From: Hyphomonadaceae bacterium UBA1849
GTDB lineage: Bacteria; Pseudomonadota; Alphaproteobacteria; Caulobacterales; Hyphomonadaceae
Assembly (NCBI GenBank): GCA_002338565.1
Contig: DDIN01000008.1
Coordinates: 1,674,403-1,738,402, forward strand
DNA: 64,000 nucleotides
Reading direction: 5' to 3'
Shown here: positions 28,470 to 37,899 of the stretch, one piece after another
Position numbering within the stretch: position 1 is the first letter of the stretch
How the letters are laid out: each line of letters opens with the position of its first letter
Made by a program: the position numbers and the translations under genes
Notes under the pieces: generated by a model
Told to the model about the DNA's origin: nothing
The model's input: only the letters and a program-made list of their open reading frames with translations
The model's database searches: none

Positions 28470-29092
28470 GGCAGGAAATTGGTCATGCAATCTGCCATAT
28501 CGCGCGGGTTCTCCGTTGCGATGAAGAATGTGTCCATTTCCCAGTTTTCGTCCATCAGATAGATGGCGGCTGAGTGGTCGAACACATAGCCGATCGCGCT
28601 GTCTTCCTGCTCGCTGACGGAGTAAATGGCCTGAAACGCGTCAGCGGCTTCGCGGATTTGCTCGTCACTGCCAGTCAGGCCAACCATGTCGTCTGGATAG
28701 TACGGGTTGGAGACATAGGCGCTTAGCACTTCCGGTGTGTCGCGCTCTGGGTCGAAGCTGATCAGCATGACACGCGGATGGACCATATCTTCTGGCAGTT
28801 CCTCCAGCGCATATGTGATCTTTTCCATGATGACCGGGCAGGCATCAGGGCAGACCGTATAGCCAAAATACATGAGCGTCGGGCGGCCCATATAATCTGC
28901 CTGTGTAACTGGTGTACCTGTCTGGTCGATCAGGCTGAAAGGCCCGCCCCAGCCATAGTCGCCACGCGACATGCAGGTGTTCTGCTCGCCGGATGATTGT
29001 GCGACATTGGTCGAACCATCATTTCCGCAGGCGGCAACACTGAGTGCTGTAGCGAGTGCGCAGGTACGAAAAAGCGTAGAAGTAGAAATCAT
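28454..29092 (-). CDS. SCO1/SenC family copper chaperone
   Basis: The 212-residue protein is a likely lipoprotein (signal with LSVAAC) with the thioredoxin-like SCO domain. The copper site is complete: CPDAC in YFGYTVCPDACP and the distal His in VFDHSAAIYL. SCO proteins deliver copper to CuA of cytochrome oxidase or act as thiol reductants. In Rhodobacter the homologue PrrC/SenC is encoded with regA and regB. Here it is divergent from regB, 67 bp away, so this is the same locus type. Confidence 0.95.
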   Translation of the reverse strand: MISTSTLFRTCALATALSVAACGNDGSTNVAQSSGEQNTCMSRGDYGWGGPFSLIDQTGTPVTQADYMGRPTLMYFGYTVCPDACPVIMEKITYALEELPEDMVHPRVMLISFDPERDTPEVLSAYVSNPYYPDDMVGLTGSDEQIREAADAFQAIYSVSEQEDSAIGYVFDHSAAIYLMDENWEMDTFFIATENPRDMADCMTNFLPQAEG

Positions 29093-29159
29093 GGGACTGG
29101 TCCTTTAACACGGCTTCAGATAGGACAATTCGGGACAGAATAAAATACCGGGCGGGACC

Positions 29160-30560
29160 GTGGCTGACACACTCGACGATCAGAGTACCATTTTTTCCCT
29201 TCCAAAAGAGGGGCTTGGCGGAGTTGGGTCTGCATTCGGGCGCCTCAGGGTGCGCACCTTTGTCGCGACTCGTTGGCTGGCTATCCTGGGTCAAGCGATC
29301 GCCGTCCTGTTTGTTTACTTCGGTCTAGGCTTCTCGCTCTCTCTGGGGCTGTGTCTTGCCGCGATTGCCGTCTCAGCCTGGCTGAACGTTTTCGTGATGA
29401 TTGCGTTTCCGAGCCAGCGTCTCGCGACAAAGCCGGAAGCAGTCGCCCAATTTGCCTTTGATATTCTGCAGGTCGCATTTCTGATCGCTATTACGGGCGG
29501 TCTGGAAAACCCGTTTGTGCTGATGATTATGGCACCGGTGACGATTGCGTCTGTTAGTCTTGAAACGCGTTATTCCATGGGGCTCGCTTTGCTGGCGCTT
29601 GCCTGTACAGCCGCCATGGCTTTCTTCCATTTGCCCCTACCATCGCCGCCCGGCGAAGATTTGCAAGTGCCGATCCTGTTACAAATCGGACAATTCTGCG
29701 CGGTTGCCATTGGTCTGGCCTTCTTCGCACTGTCATCCATCCGTGTGTCGCGTGACGAGGCCCGTCTGGTGCGTGCGCTTGATGCTGCTCAGGTGGTTAT
29801 GGCGCGCGAGCAAAAGCTATCCGCGCTCGGCGCGCTTGCAGCCGCCACAGCACATGAGCTCGGAACGCCGCTGGCGACGATCCATCTGGTCGCTAAGGAA
29901 ATGGCAGCAGACCTTGGGGATGATGACCCGCATAAGGAAGATGCGCGCCTTCTCTCCGAACAGGCAGACCGGTGCCGGTCCATTCTGCGACGCCTCGCGC
30001 AAGAGCGTGAGACTGGTGACATCGTTCACGCGCGTATCCAGCTCTCTACTCTGGTAGAGGAAGCAGCGCGTCCGCATAAGGGCCGTGACAAGCTGGTGGA
30101 AGTGCGCACCTTCGCTCATTCAACCGCGACGGACCTCACAGAGCCGAAGCTCGACAGGTCCCCTGAAATTCTCCACGCGCTCGGCGCGTTTGTAGAGAAT
30201 GCGACATCCTTCGCAGACAGTTATGTCTCTCTTGATGCGGTATGGAGCGACCGGATTATCACCATCTCTGTGACGGATGATGGCCCGGGTTTCTCGCCAA
30301 CTGTCTTGCCTAAATTAGGTGAACCTTATATTTCCGAGCGCAGCCAGAAACACGCCGGGGGCGGCGATATGGGGCTTGGTTTCTTCATTGCGAAAACGCT
30401 CATCGAACAGAGCGGCGGTGAGGTAGCGACCTTTAACCGTCCCGAACCTGAAAAAGGCGCGGTTGTCCGGCTGAGATGGGAAAGAGCTGCGCTTGAGGCC
30501 GAAACGACTTGGTCTGCGCACGAAACGGGCTTAGATGATTTAAGCCCTTCGAGTGAATAG
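29160..30560 (+). CDS. regB: RegB/PrrB/ActS redox sensor histidine kinase
   Basis: The 466-residue kinase has six membrane helices followed by HisKA and HATPase domains. The quinone-binding GGxxNPF motif is present as GGLENPF at 113-119. The phosphorylated His is His232 in ATAHELGTPLATIHL. The redox-active Cys lies in ADRCRSIL (Cys272), corresponding to Cys265 of Rhodobacter RegB. The ATPase G-box GGGDMGLGFFIAKTL is intact. It starts with GTG. It senses the quinone pool and thiol redox state and controls respiration and energy genes through RegA, encoded just downstream (RegA start 16 bp after the regB stop). Confidence 0.97.
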   Translation: MADTLDDQSTIFSLPKEGLGGVGSAFGRLRVRTFVATRWLAILGQAIAVLFVYFGLGFSLSLGLCLAAIAVSAWLNVFVMIAFPSQRLATKPEAVAQFAFDILQVAFLIAITGGLENPFVLMIMAPVTIASVSLETRYSMGLALLALACTAAMAFFHLPLPSPPGEDLQVPILLQIGQFCAVAIGLAFFALSSIRVSRDEARLVRALDAAQVVMAREQKLSALGALAAATAHELGTPLATIHLVAKEMAADLGDDDPHKEDARLLSEQADRCRSILRRLAQERETGDIVHARIQLSTLVEEAARPHKGRDKLVEVRTFAHSTATDLTEPKLDRSPEILHALGAFVENATSFADSYVSLDAVWSDRIITISVTDDGPGFSPTVLPKLGEPYISERSQKHAGGGDMGLGFFIAKTLIEQSGGEVATFNRPEPEKGAVVRLRWERAALEAETTWSAHETGLDDLSPSSE

Positions 30561-30576
30561 AAGCTGGACAGATATT

Positions 30577-31143
30577 ATGAGTGCTGAGATCGACATCCAC
30601 AAAGCTCTGGAAGAGCTGACTGACCGAACACTGATGGTGCTGGATGATGACGCGCCGTTCCGGACGCGTCTGGCACAAGCACTCACACGTCGTGGCTTTA
30701 CAGTTTCTGCAGTCGGCACAGTCGCTGAGGCGAAAGATGTTGCACGTCTGAACCCACCGGCATTCGCGGTTATCGACCTGCGCCTTGAAGACGGATCAGG
30801 CCTCGAAGTTGTTGAAACGCTTCAGGAGTATCGTGAAGACGTTCGTGCGATCATGCTCACAGGCTATGGCGCGCTGGCGACGGCTGTTGCGGCCGTGAAA
30901 GCGGGTGCGATTGATTACCTGTCCAAGCCGGCTGATGTTGAAGACATCATCAAAGCTCTGGTTGCCCAGCGTGATGAAGCACCTGAGCCACCGGAAAATC
31001 CGATGTCTGCAGACCGCGTTCGCTGGGAGCACATTCAGCGCGTCTACGAGCTCTGCAATCACAATGTGTCGGAGACCGCGCGTCGTCTGAACATGCACCG
31101 CCGTACGCTTCAGCGTATTCTGGCGAAACGTGCGCCGCGCTAG
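30577..31143 (+). CDS. regA: RegA/PrrA/ActR redox response regulator
   Basis: The 188-residue regulator has a receiver domain with phosphorylation Asp67 in AVIDLRLEDGSG, a conserved Thr/Lys (MLTGYGAL, YLSKPA) and a Fis-type helix-turn-helix at the end. The C-terminal region is NVSETARRLNMHRRTLQRIL, as in other RegA proteins. The ATG at 30577 was preferred to the upstream GTG at 30553, which lies in the regB tail. It shares its stop CTAG with the convergent MAPEG gene. Confidence 0.97.
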   Translation: MSAEIDIHKALEELTDRTLMVLDDDAPFRTRLAQALTRRGFTVSAVGTVAEAKDVARLNPPAFAVIDLRLEDGSGLEVVETLQEYREDVRAIMLTGYGALATAVAAVKAGAIDYLSKPADVEDIIKALVAQRDEAPEPPENPMSADRVRWEHIQRVYELCNHNVSETARRLNMHRRTLQRILAKRAPR

Positions 31144-31532
31144 AACAGTCGCGGCAGTAGAAACAACGCCCACATCGCGTAAATCGCCAGCCAATTGAAG
31201 GTGAAGATCAGTCCACGACGGATAATGTTCGTGGACAGCGTTGCTGCGAGCAAATGCCAGATACGTCCCGCAAGAAAGACGATGGCGAGTGTCAGGTAGG
31301 CCCAGTTTACGAGGTCTTCTGCCCACAGCATCGCGACCAGCGCATAGAAGAGAATTGGCGCTTCAAACTGATTTTTGAGGTTGGCGCTGATACGGGCCTC
31401 AAGCGCTTCGACGGGCTGTCCCGCGCGCTTCTGAAAACGTACCACAGACAGCCAGCAATATAACACGAAGAGGATGCCAAGATGACCAGCGACAGGCCAG
31501 AGAATCAGGTCTCTGTCGATGATCTCAAACAT
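31140..31532 (-). CDS. MAPEG family membrane protein
   Basis: The 130-residue protein has four membrane helices. It carries the MAPEG features ARISANLKNQFEAPILFYAL and an AGRIWHLL turn. Family members conjugate glutathione or act in eicosanoid metabolism; bacterial roles are mostly unknown. The second ATG (31532) was taken because AAAGG lies six bases before it, while the first ATG overlaps that site. Its stop is shared with regA as a CTAG tetranucleotide. Confidence 0.85.
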   Translation of the reverse strand: MFEIIDRDLILWPVAGHLGILFVLYCWLSVVRFQKRAGQPVEALEARISANLKNQFEAPILFYALVAMLWAEDLVNWAYLTLAIVFLAGRIWHLLAATLSTNIIRRGLIFTFNWLAIYAMWALFLLPRLF

Positions 31533-31560
31533 TGGCATCCTTTCTGAATATCAGGCCCGC

Positions 31561-32475
31561 TTATACCGGGTCATAAGGGAAGACGGACGCCGATGCGCCA
31601 AGGTCTTCCATGTCGTTCTTCATAGCCGGAAGTGCGGTATCCAGAATGCTTTCCGGTGACCAGCCTTCCAGATTGGCCATGCTGCGTACCGGACGTGGCT
31701 GGCTGAACAGAACAAGCTCGTTGCCGCGAACCGCAAAGATCTGGCCGGTCGTGTCGCATTTATCAGAACACAGGGCGAGCGCCAGATTGGAAACCTGCTC
31801 CGGACGCATGGCATTCTTCATGCGCTCGACACGTTCTCGGCTGGCTTCGTCTGTCACCGGTATGGAGGCAATCATGCGTGTCCAGGCGAATGGCGCGATG
31901 ACGTTGGAGCGGATATTCTTACGCACACCTTCCATCGCGATAATGCGCGAGAGGCCAACAATACCGAGCTTGGCAGCCGCATAGTTTGCCTGGCCGATAT
32001 TACCGATGAGGCCGGTTGTAGAGGTGAAGAAGACATAATTGCCGTTCTCGCGGTCGCGGAAGTATTCCACGGCGGCGCGTGCCACGTTGTAAGAGCCGCG
32101 AAGGTGTACGGCGATTACGGCATCCCAGTCGTCTTCGCTCATTTTGTGGAACATTTTATCGCGTAGAATACCTGCCGGGTTGATGATGGAATCCAGCCCG
32201 CCAAATTCTTTCTTCGCGCCTTCCACCATCTCTTTGACGGCTTCAAAATCAGTGACGCTATCGGAGTTGGAAATGGCCGAACCGCCTTTGGCGCGGATCT
32301 CTGCGGCAACCTCTTCTGCCGGGCCTGCACTACCTTCATCGGCACCTGACAGGCTGCCACCCAGATCGTTGACGATGACGTTGGCGCCAAGTTCGCCTGC
32401 CATCAATGCGGTGGCTTTACCGATGCCATTGCCGCCACCCGTGATGAGGATGGTTTTGCCGTCCAGAAGTCCCAT
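31561..32475 (-). CDS. SDR family oxidoreductase, 3-hydroxyacyl-CoA dehydrogenase-like
   Basis: The 304-residue enzyme has the Rossmann motif TGGGNGIGKA. Its catalytic residues are the Ser in FTSTTGL and the Tyr-Lys in NYAAAKLG. The usual NNAG is INPAGIL. The long form resembles the SDR part of peroxisomal multifunctional enzyme type 2, so a fatty acyl-CoA or steroid substrate is plausible. The start MGLLDGKT at 32475 was chosen; the 64 extra residues upstream are not SDR-like. It is divergent from a GNAT gene with 108 bp between. Confidence 0.9.
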   Translation of the reverse strand: MGLLDGKTILITGGGNGIGKATALMAGELGANVIVNDLGGSLSGADEGSAGPAEEVAAEIRAKGGSAISNSDSVTDFEAVKEMVEGAKKEFGGLDSIINPAGILRDKMFHKMSEDDWDAVIAVHLRGSYNVARAAVEYFRDRENGNYVFFTSTTGLIGNIGQANYAAAKLGIVGLSRIIAMEGVRKNIRSNVIAPFAWTRMIASIPVTDEASRERVERMKNAMRPEQVSNLALALCSDKCDTTGQIFAVRGNELVLFSQPRPVRSMANLEGWSPESILDTALPAMKNDMEDLGASASVFPYDPV

Positions 32476-32583
32476 GAATCTCTCCCTGTTTGTCTTGTTG
32501 GGAGACACGTTAATCAGCCCGTTCGTGCTTGGAAAGGCGAAACTCCTCTTGTCTGACACCACTATCCCCAGTAGACGCGCCGG

Positions 32584-33138
32584 ATGATCATTTACGACCG
32601 CGAGATTCCCGACCGTGATGGCCGCGCAATCGAACGTCTGTTCGATGCGACCTTCGGTGCGGGACACTTTGCCAAGACGGCAGAGCGGGTGAGGGAGTAT
32701 TCCTACTCTCTGCCGGAGATCACGCGTGTTGGTCTTCTGAACGGACGATTGATTGCGGTTTGCCGTGTCTGGCCGATCTTTATCGGCGGCACACCAGCCC
32801 TGTTTTACGGGCCGATTGCCGTTGCGCCTGAGTATCAGGGCGGCAAAGTGGGGCGCTCTGTCACTGAAGCGTCGCTCGAAGCGGGCCGTGCATCAGGCCA
32901 CCAATGGGCATGCCTGATCGGTGCGCCGCCATATTTCGGACGTGTCGGATTTGAAGTGCCGCCACATGGCAGCGTTCAGTTTCCTGGGCCACAGGACCAG
33001 TCCCGTATCATGCTGAAACGCCTGCGTGCACCCGAGGATGAACCTTTCCCGACGGGGGCGGTTACCTACCCTCGCGACGCCATGCGAGCAAGAGCAACCC
33101 AAAGAGCATACCTGCGACGAGCCAGGTTGGAAGAATAG
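32584..33138 (+). CDS. GNAT family N-acetyltransferase
   Basis: The 184-residue protein has the GNAT core with the acetyl-CoA loop GPIAVAPEYQGGKVGRSV (Q/R-x-x-G-x-G/A type). The following IGAPPYFGRVGFE stretch is typical of a YhbS-like subfamily. The substrate is unknown. The C-terminal 77 bp overlap, on the opposite strand, the 3' end of the large vWA gene. The extended tail (RATQRAYLRRARLEE) may therefore be secondary. Confidence 0.85.
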   Translation: MIIYDREIPDRDGRAIERLFDATFGAGHFAKTAERVREYSYSLPEITRVGLLNGRLIAVCRVWPIFIGGTPALFYGPIAVAPEYQGGKVGRSVTEASLEAGRASGHQWACLIGAPPYFGRVGFEVPPHGSVQFPGPQDQSRIMLKRLRAPEDEPFPTGAVTYPRDAMRARATQRAYLRRARLEE

Positions 33139-35089
33139 GCTGGCTGCTGGCATCGCGCACAGCATAGGCCTGACGGTCTCGTACTCCGATCCAGTTGCCA
33201 TCACCGCCGCCGCGTGACGTCATGCGAAGTTCCGGTGTATTGCCCGCGTCTGTCAGACGTGTGACGACGCCGTTCGTCGCATCAGCCAGTGGCAGGACAC
33301 GTTCGGTGGTGGAGAGAAGGTCGGCAAATTCGCGAGGTTGTGCCGGCCCATTGAGGAATATTGTCTCCAGATCACCAACGGCTGCGCGGTACAGGCCGAG
33401 CTGTTCTGATGGCAGGCGTACTTCCTGAACGCCATATTCGTTTTCGGCCCAGCCGTATGTGCTTTCGCTTCCGTCCGGAAAGATGATGTTGAGGCTGTCT
33501 GGCGTCGAGGACAGTGATGTCAGATTGGCGATAATGTCTTCGCCTTCACTGCGCATTGTCAGCCGTTCTTCTTCCAGCTCCGGTTCGCGCATCGTCCAGT
33601 GAACGATACGGCGTACCAGTTCTGCAAACGGACCGCCGCCTTCATGGCCGCGCGCCCAGAGCCAGAGCTGGTCTGACATGAGTTCAGCCACGCGGCCTTC
33701 GCCGACGCGGTCGACGGCGAGCAGCGGCTGGCCGTCTTCAGTGGTCATGAGCACATCGCCGGTGACTTCGCGCGCGCCGATATAGCGATACCAGGGGCCG
33801 AGCGCGTCTTGCTCCAGCGTACTGGTAATAGAGTGGCGCTCTCCCAGTCCGGAGATTTGCGGAACGAAGCGCTGTGTCTCAACCACACCTGTCGGGCTGA
33901 GCGGCAGAACTGAAGCGAGCGGTGTGCGGTGGAGGCTGGCAGGCCCTGCAAACGGCTCGCCTGCAGAGATGATCAGCGCGCCGCCCTGATCGACATAGCG
34001 AGCAATATTGTCGAGATACCGCAGATGAAGCACGCCGCGACGGCGATACCGGTCGAAGATGATCAGATCAAACTCGCGCAGCTTGTCTTCGAACAGTTCG
34101 TTGGTCGGGAATGGAATGAGCGCTAGTTCGTCCGTAGGTGTCGCGTCCTGTTTGTGTGGCGGCCGTAGAATGGTGAAGTGAACAAGGTCCACCATCGGGT
34201 CAGACTTGAGAAGGTCACGCCATGCGCGGCCACCGCGGTGTGGTTCGCCGGTAATCAGCAGAACGCGCAACGAGTCGCGAATGCCGGTCAGCGTCATCGC
34301 GGTGATGTTGTTCGCTGCCGTCAGTTCGTTCTCGGCTTCAGCGATTTCGACGGTGACAGTGTTCGGGCCACGACGATCAATGGTAACGGGCACCTCTGTT
34401 GGCTGGCCGGTTTCCACCAGAATACGCCGGGCAGGTTCGCCGTTCACAGACACGTCTACCGTGGTTGTGATGGTGTCGCTGGCGGTCACAAGAATCTGCA
34501 TAACGGCTTCGTCGCCGACAATTCCGTAGCTTGGTGCGGATACGATCTCGACGCGGCGGTCGGTTTCATCTTCTGAACCGATGATCAGGCTATGCACCGG
34601 ACCGAATTCTTCAAGGTCTTCGGTCGCTTCCGGAATATCGTGCGCCTGACCGTCTGTGATGAGGATTGTGCCAGCAATCTGATCACGCGGTGTGTCCGCG
34701 AGCGCGGACGTCATCGCAGCAGCAAGCTGTGTTTCTGGCGCGCCGGGGCGGGTTTCAACCAGTTGCACATTTACATTTTCCAGCGCGGCGAGCTGGCTCT
34801 GCAACGCGGCAGAGACCTCGTTTGCAATCGCCCGTCGGTCTGAAACCCCCATGCTGGAGGACTGGTCGACCACAATCGCAACTGTGCTTGGCAACGCTTC
34901 GCGGTTTTCGCGTACCCAGAGCGGGTTAGAAATTGCAGCAGCAATAAGCGTCAGCGCCAGAACTCGTGTCAGCCAGGCGCGTCCGCGCCTGACGAGATAA
35001 AGACCCCATACAATCAGGGCGACGATGCCGAGCGCGATAAGGACCGGCCAGCCAAGATGCGGATCAAAGCTCAGATGTGCAGCTGTCAT
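33062..35089 (-). CDS. Large membrane protein with vWA-like domain, fourth gene of the MoxR operon
   Basis: The 675-residue protein has two N-terminal helices (about 13-60), a vWA-like domain starting TVAIVVDQSSSMGVSDRRA with an intact MIDAS-type DxSxS, a glutamine-amidotransferase-like fold near the middle (DLIIFDRYRRRGVLHLRYL), and a final C-terminal membrane helix. It has the architecture of alphaproteobacterial partners of MoxR ATPases. It starts within a 4-bp overlap of the preceding gene. A role in envelope protein maturation or metal-centre assembly is inferred. Confidence 0.8.
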   Translation of the reverse strand: MTAAHLSFDPHLGWPVLIALGIVALIVWGLYLVRRGRAWLTRVLALTLIAAAISNPLWVRENREALPSTVAIVVDQSSSMGVSDRRAIANEVSAALQSQLAALENVNVQLVETRPGAPETQLAAAMTSALADTPRDQIAGTILITDGQAHDIPEATEDLEEFGPVHSLIIGSEDETDRRVEIVSAPSYGIVGDEAVMQILVTASDTITTTVDVSVNGEPARRILVETGQPTEVPVTIDRRGPNTVTVEIAEAENELTAANNITAMTLTGIRDSLRVLLITGEPHRGGRAWRDLLKSDPMVDLVHFTILRPPHKQDATPTDELALIPFPTNELFEDKLREFDLIIFDRYRRRGVLHLRYLDNIARYVDQGGALIISAGEPFAGPASLHRTPLASVLPLSPTGVVETQRFVPQISGLGERHSITSTLEQDALGPWYRYIGAREVTGDVLMTTEDGQPLLAVDRVGEGRVAELMSDQLWLWARGHEGGGPFAELVRRIVHWTMREPELEEERLTMRSEGEDIIANLTSLSSTPDSLNIIFPDGSESTYGWAENEYGVQEVRLPSEQLGLYRAAVGDLETIFLNGPAQPREFADLLSTTERVLPLADATNGVVTRLTDAGNTPELRMTSRGGGDGNWIGVRDRQAYAVRDASSQPILPTWLVAGMLFGLLLLAWRREGR

Positions 35090-37899
35090 CTGTCGCCTCC
35101 CGGTGTGAGGTCGCGCGGGTTGCGATTTTGATCACGTCCACGGCCCGGCAGATCGTCGTCGGACTCGCCCAGACGTTCCAGAAGGGCTGGCAGGTGAACC
35201 TGATCTTCTTTGTAATTGCCGGTCAGAATATACATCACGATGTTAATGCCGGTCCGGAAGGCAAGCTCACGATTGCGGTTTCCACCGTCTACGGAATATA
35301 GCGGCCGTCCGACTTCATCGACGGCCCAGGCTGATGCCATATCCGCGTCGGTGATGAAGAGGGTGGAGACACCATCGCCGCGACGTTCATCGCGCTGAGT
35401 GCCTGCGCCGCTCTCGATCCAGAGTGGGCGTCCCGGATAGCGACCATAGAAGCCGTCCAGCAGATAGAAGGCGCGTGAGAGGACATGATCTTCGCTCGCC
35501 TGCATCAGCGGCGGGACATCAAGACCGTTCAGAAGGTTTGTCAGGCGCTCATCGGTTTGTGTGCCAATGCCAGAACCTGAGGTCGTGTCGATCAGCAGGG
35601 CGCCGCCATTGCGCAAATACTGGCCGAGAGCCGTGCTCTCTTCCTCTGTTAGCGCCATGCCGCTTTCTGGCATAACCAGCATGATGAACGGGAAGAGGTT
35701 GAGCGGATCGTCAGCCAGGTTCAGCCCGATCGGTTCGTCCGGCTCCACCGTCGTTCGGCGGTAGAGCATCATGGACAGGCCGCGCAGGCCTGCCTCGGCT
35801 TTTGTGTTGGCCGTCGCGTCGTCTGTGATGACATAAGCAAATCGCAAGGTGAGCGCTGCCTGCATGACCTCGTTACGAGGTTCAGATTGTTCGCGGGCCG
35901 TGCGGTTCTGCGCGTCTGCGTGATCTGGGAGAATTGTGCCGGCGCACAGAAGCATGATAGCGACACCTGCTTCGCGGCCAAAACGGAAACGGCCTGCAAT
36001 CACAAGCGACACAATCAGGTCGATGAGCAAAAGAAGCAGAGCCAGTGTCAGGAAGAAACCGCCAAGGCGTGTGGTCGATAATTCGCCGGTGGAGCGGACG
36101 GTGACGCCATTTGGCCAGTCTGTGACGGCTTCTGGTGTCCAGCCTGCGCCAGCGTTCAGGGTGAGGGTCAGCGTGCCGCCCTGATAAAGCCCGGCAGGGT
36201 GGGCTGCGTCGGCGCGCGGCGTCACACCCGGCTCGATCTGTAGCGGGCGGGCATTTGCAGCAGGCGTGACAAAGTCGCCGAAACCCGACAGCCAGCGACG
36301 TGGGGCAAGGCTCGTTTCAGTTGTTGCGCCTGCCATCGCGAGCTCGCGCGCGGGCAGGGTGGCGTAGCGCATCATTTCGACGAACACACCGGCCAGCGGC
36401 AGGTCTGACCATTCAGGGCCAGCTGTGACGTGAAACAGGGTGACGCGGCCGCGGCCAAGCGTTTCAGACGTTACGAGCGGTGTGCCATCCGCAAGGCGCG
36501 CCCAAGTGCGCGAAGCAAGTTGCGGGTCTGGTTGAGCAAGCACCTGACGGCGGATCATTACCTGATCGCGCGTTGTGGACAGACGGGCAAACGGGCCTGT
36601 CTCGCTAAAGCTGGTCAGTTCTTGCGGCGTATCCCAAGACAAGGCGCTGTCCAGTGCGCGGGATGCACGGCGCAGACGCACCGGAAGAAGATCGTCAGAT
36701 TGTGCGGCCATGCGGGGGCCTGCAAAACGGATCAGTACACCACCGTCTTCAACCCACGTGCTGAGACGTTCTTCGGCGCTATCAGACAGCTCACCAACGT
36801 CCGTCAGAATGAGAACGTTCAGCTCTTCTTCCATGAGCTGATCCAGCGTGCCCTCAACAATGGTGGCAAATGGTGAGAGCGCGTTGCGAACATAATAAGC
36901 GTCAGACAGGAGCGGTTGCAGGGTCTGGCCTTCGCCAACGAGGCCGACACGGCGCATACGGCCTGCGCCGTCCCACTGCCAGACGGCACCGGCAGAGTTT
37001 TGCCCGTTCAGGCGGAACCAGGACATGCCTGTCTGAATGCTTTCAGGTACATCAAAGCGGAGTTCCGTCGTCGTTGCGCCAGCCTCAAACGCGCCGCGTG
37101 CCGTCGCCAGTGACGCACCCGTGTCATCATAAGCAGTAATCGAGAGCTGGAGCGGTGTGTCGTCTTGCGACCGCGCCAGTGACAGGATTGGACCATTGGC
37201 GCTGGTGGCTACGCCGGTGATTCCTACGAGATCATTACCGATGACTGGAATAGCATCGACGCTCCCAATCCGTGTCAGTTGCGCGCTTATGGCCTCAAAG
37301 CCTTCGCCGAGCTGATCGTCGCTTACCCAGACGATGTCAAAGCTGTCTGTTTCAAGGTCTGCGAGATTTTCGGCGAGCGTTTCATAATCGGGGCGCCAGC
37401 CATTCGGGCGCATGGCCTGAACCACGCTGCGGGCGTTTTGCGGGCTGAGCCTGTCTGCCAGCGCATCTGTCAGGTCGGTCTGCGTGGAGCCAATCACATA
37501 AACGCCAAGGTCGCGGTCAATGGAGCCAAGCGTGCCGAGTGCAGCGTTCTGAATCGCTGACCAGTTCGGCGCTGCCGTCCAGCCATCATCGACAATCAGA
37601 AGAACATCGCGATCAAATACAGCGTCTTCGGCATTCTGGCGGGGCGACCAGACCGGGGTAGAAAGCCCAATAATCGCGAGCGTTATCACCAGCATGCGTA
37701 ATGCGATGATCCACCAAGGCGTCTTGTCCGGCGTTTCTTCGACCGGTTCCATGTCTTCGAACAAGGCAAAAGACGGAAGCGTCTGATCTTTCGGCTGAGG
37801 CGGTGTCGCGCGCAAGACGAACCATAAGAGCGGCAGACCGAGCAGGGCCAGAAGCGCTAATGGCGTCAGGAAGATAAGCGGGCCAAGCGCAAAGCTCAT
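35086..37899 (-). CDS. BatA-like/DUF4159 membrane protein, third gene of the MoxR operon
   Basis: The 937-residue protein opens with the Aerotolerance regulator N-terminal (BatA) pattern (two helices, PLALLALLGLPLLWFVLRATPP). A vWA-like region follows (RDVLLIVDDGWTAA), then glutamine-amidotransferase-like segments. The DUF4159 domain is at the C-terminus (about 700-910), with RFAYVITDDATANTKAEAGL and LLIDTTSGSG. One more helix lies near residue 655. The 4-bp overlaps at both ends show tight coupling within the operon. Function is unknown; DUF4159 proteins are predicted to be linked with MoxR. Confidence 0.85.
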   Translation of the reverse strand: MSFALGPLIFLTPLALLALLGLPLLWFVLRATPPQPKDQTLPSFALFEDMEPVEETPDKTPWWIIALRMLVITLAIIGLSTPVWSPRQNAEDAVFDRDVLLIVDDGWTAAPNWSAIQNAALGTLGSIDRDLGVYVIGSTQTDLTDALADRLSPQNARSVVQAMRPNGWRPDYETLAENLADLETDSFDIVWVSDDQLGEGFEAISAQLTRIGSVDAIPVIGNDLVGITGVATSANGPILSLARSQDDTPLQLSITAYDDTGASLATARGAFEAGATTTELRFDVPESIQTGMSWFRLNGQNSAGAVWQWDGAGRMRRVGLVGEGQTLQPLLSDAYYVRNALSPFATIVEGTLDQLMEEELNVLILTDVGELSDSAEERLSTWVEDGGVLIRFAGPRMAAQSDDLLPVRLRRASRALDSALSWDTPQELTSFSETGPFARLSTTRDQVMIRRQVLAQPDPQLASRTWARLADGTPLVTSETLGRGRVTLFHVTAGPEWSDLPLAGVFVEMMRYATLPARELAMAGATTETSLAPRRWLSGFGDFVTPAANARPLQIEPGVTPRADAAHPAGLYQGGTLTLTLNAGAGWTPEAVTDWPNGVTVRSTGELSTTRLGGFFLTLALLLLLIDLIVSLVIAGRFRFGREAGVAIMLLCAGTILPDHADAQNRTAREQSEPRNEVMQAALTLRFAYVITDDATANTKAEAGLRGLSMMLYRRTTVEPDEPIGLNLADDPLNLFPFIMLVMPESGMALTEEESTALGQYLRNGGALLIDTTSGSGIGTQTDERLTNLLNGLDVPPLMQASEDHVLSRAFYLLDGFYGRYPGRPLWIESGAGTQRDERRGDGVSTLFITDADMASAWAVDEVGRPLYSVDGGNRNRELAFRTGINIVMYILTGNYKEDQVHLPALLERLGESDDDLPGRGRDQNRNPRDLTPGGDR

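Noticed and set aside
32476..32667. N-terminal extension of the SDR gene
   Set aside because: The SDR fold begins at MGLLDGKT; the extension would run across the promoter of the divergent GNAT gene.
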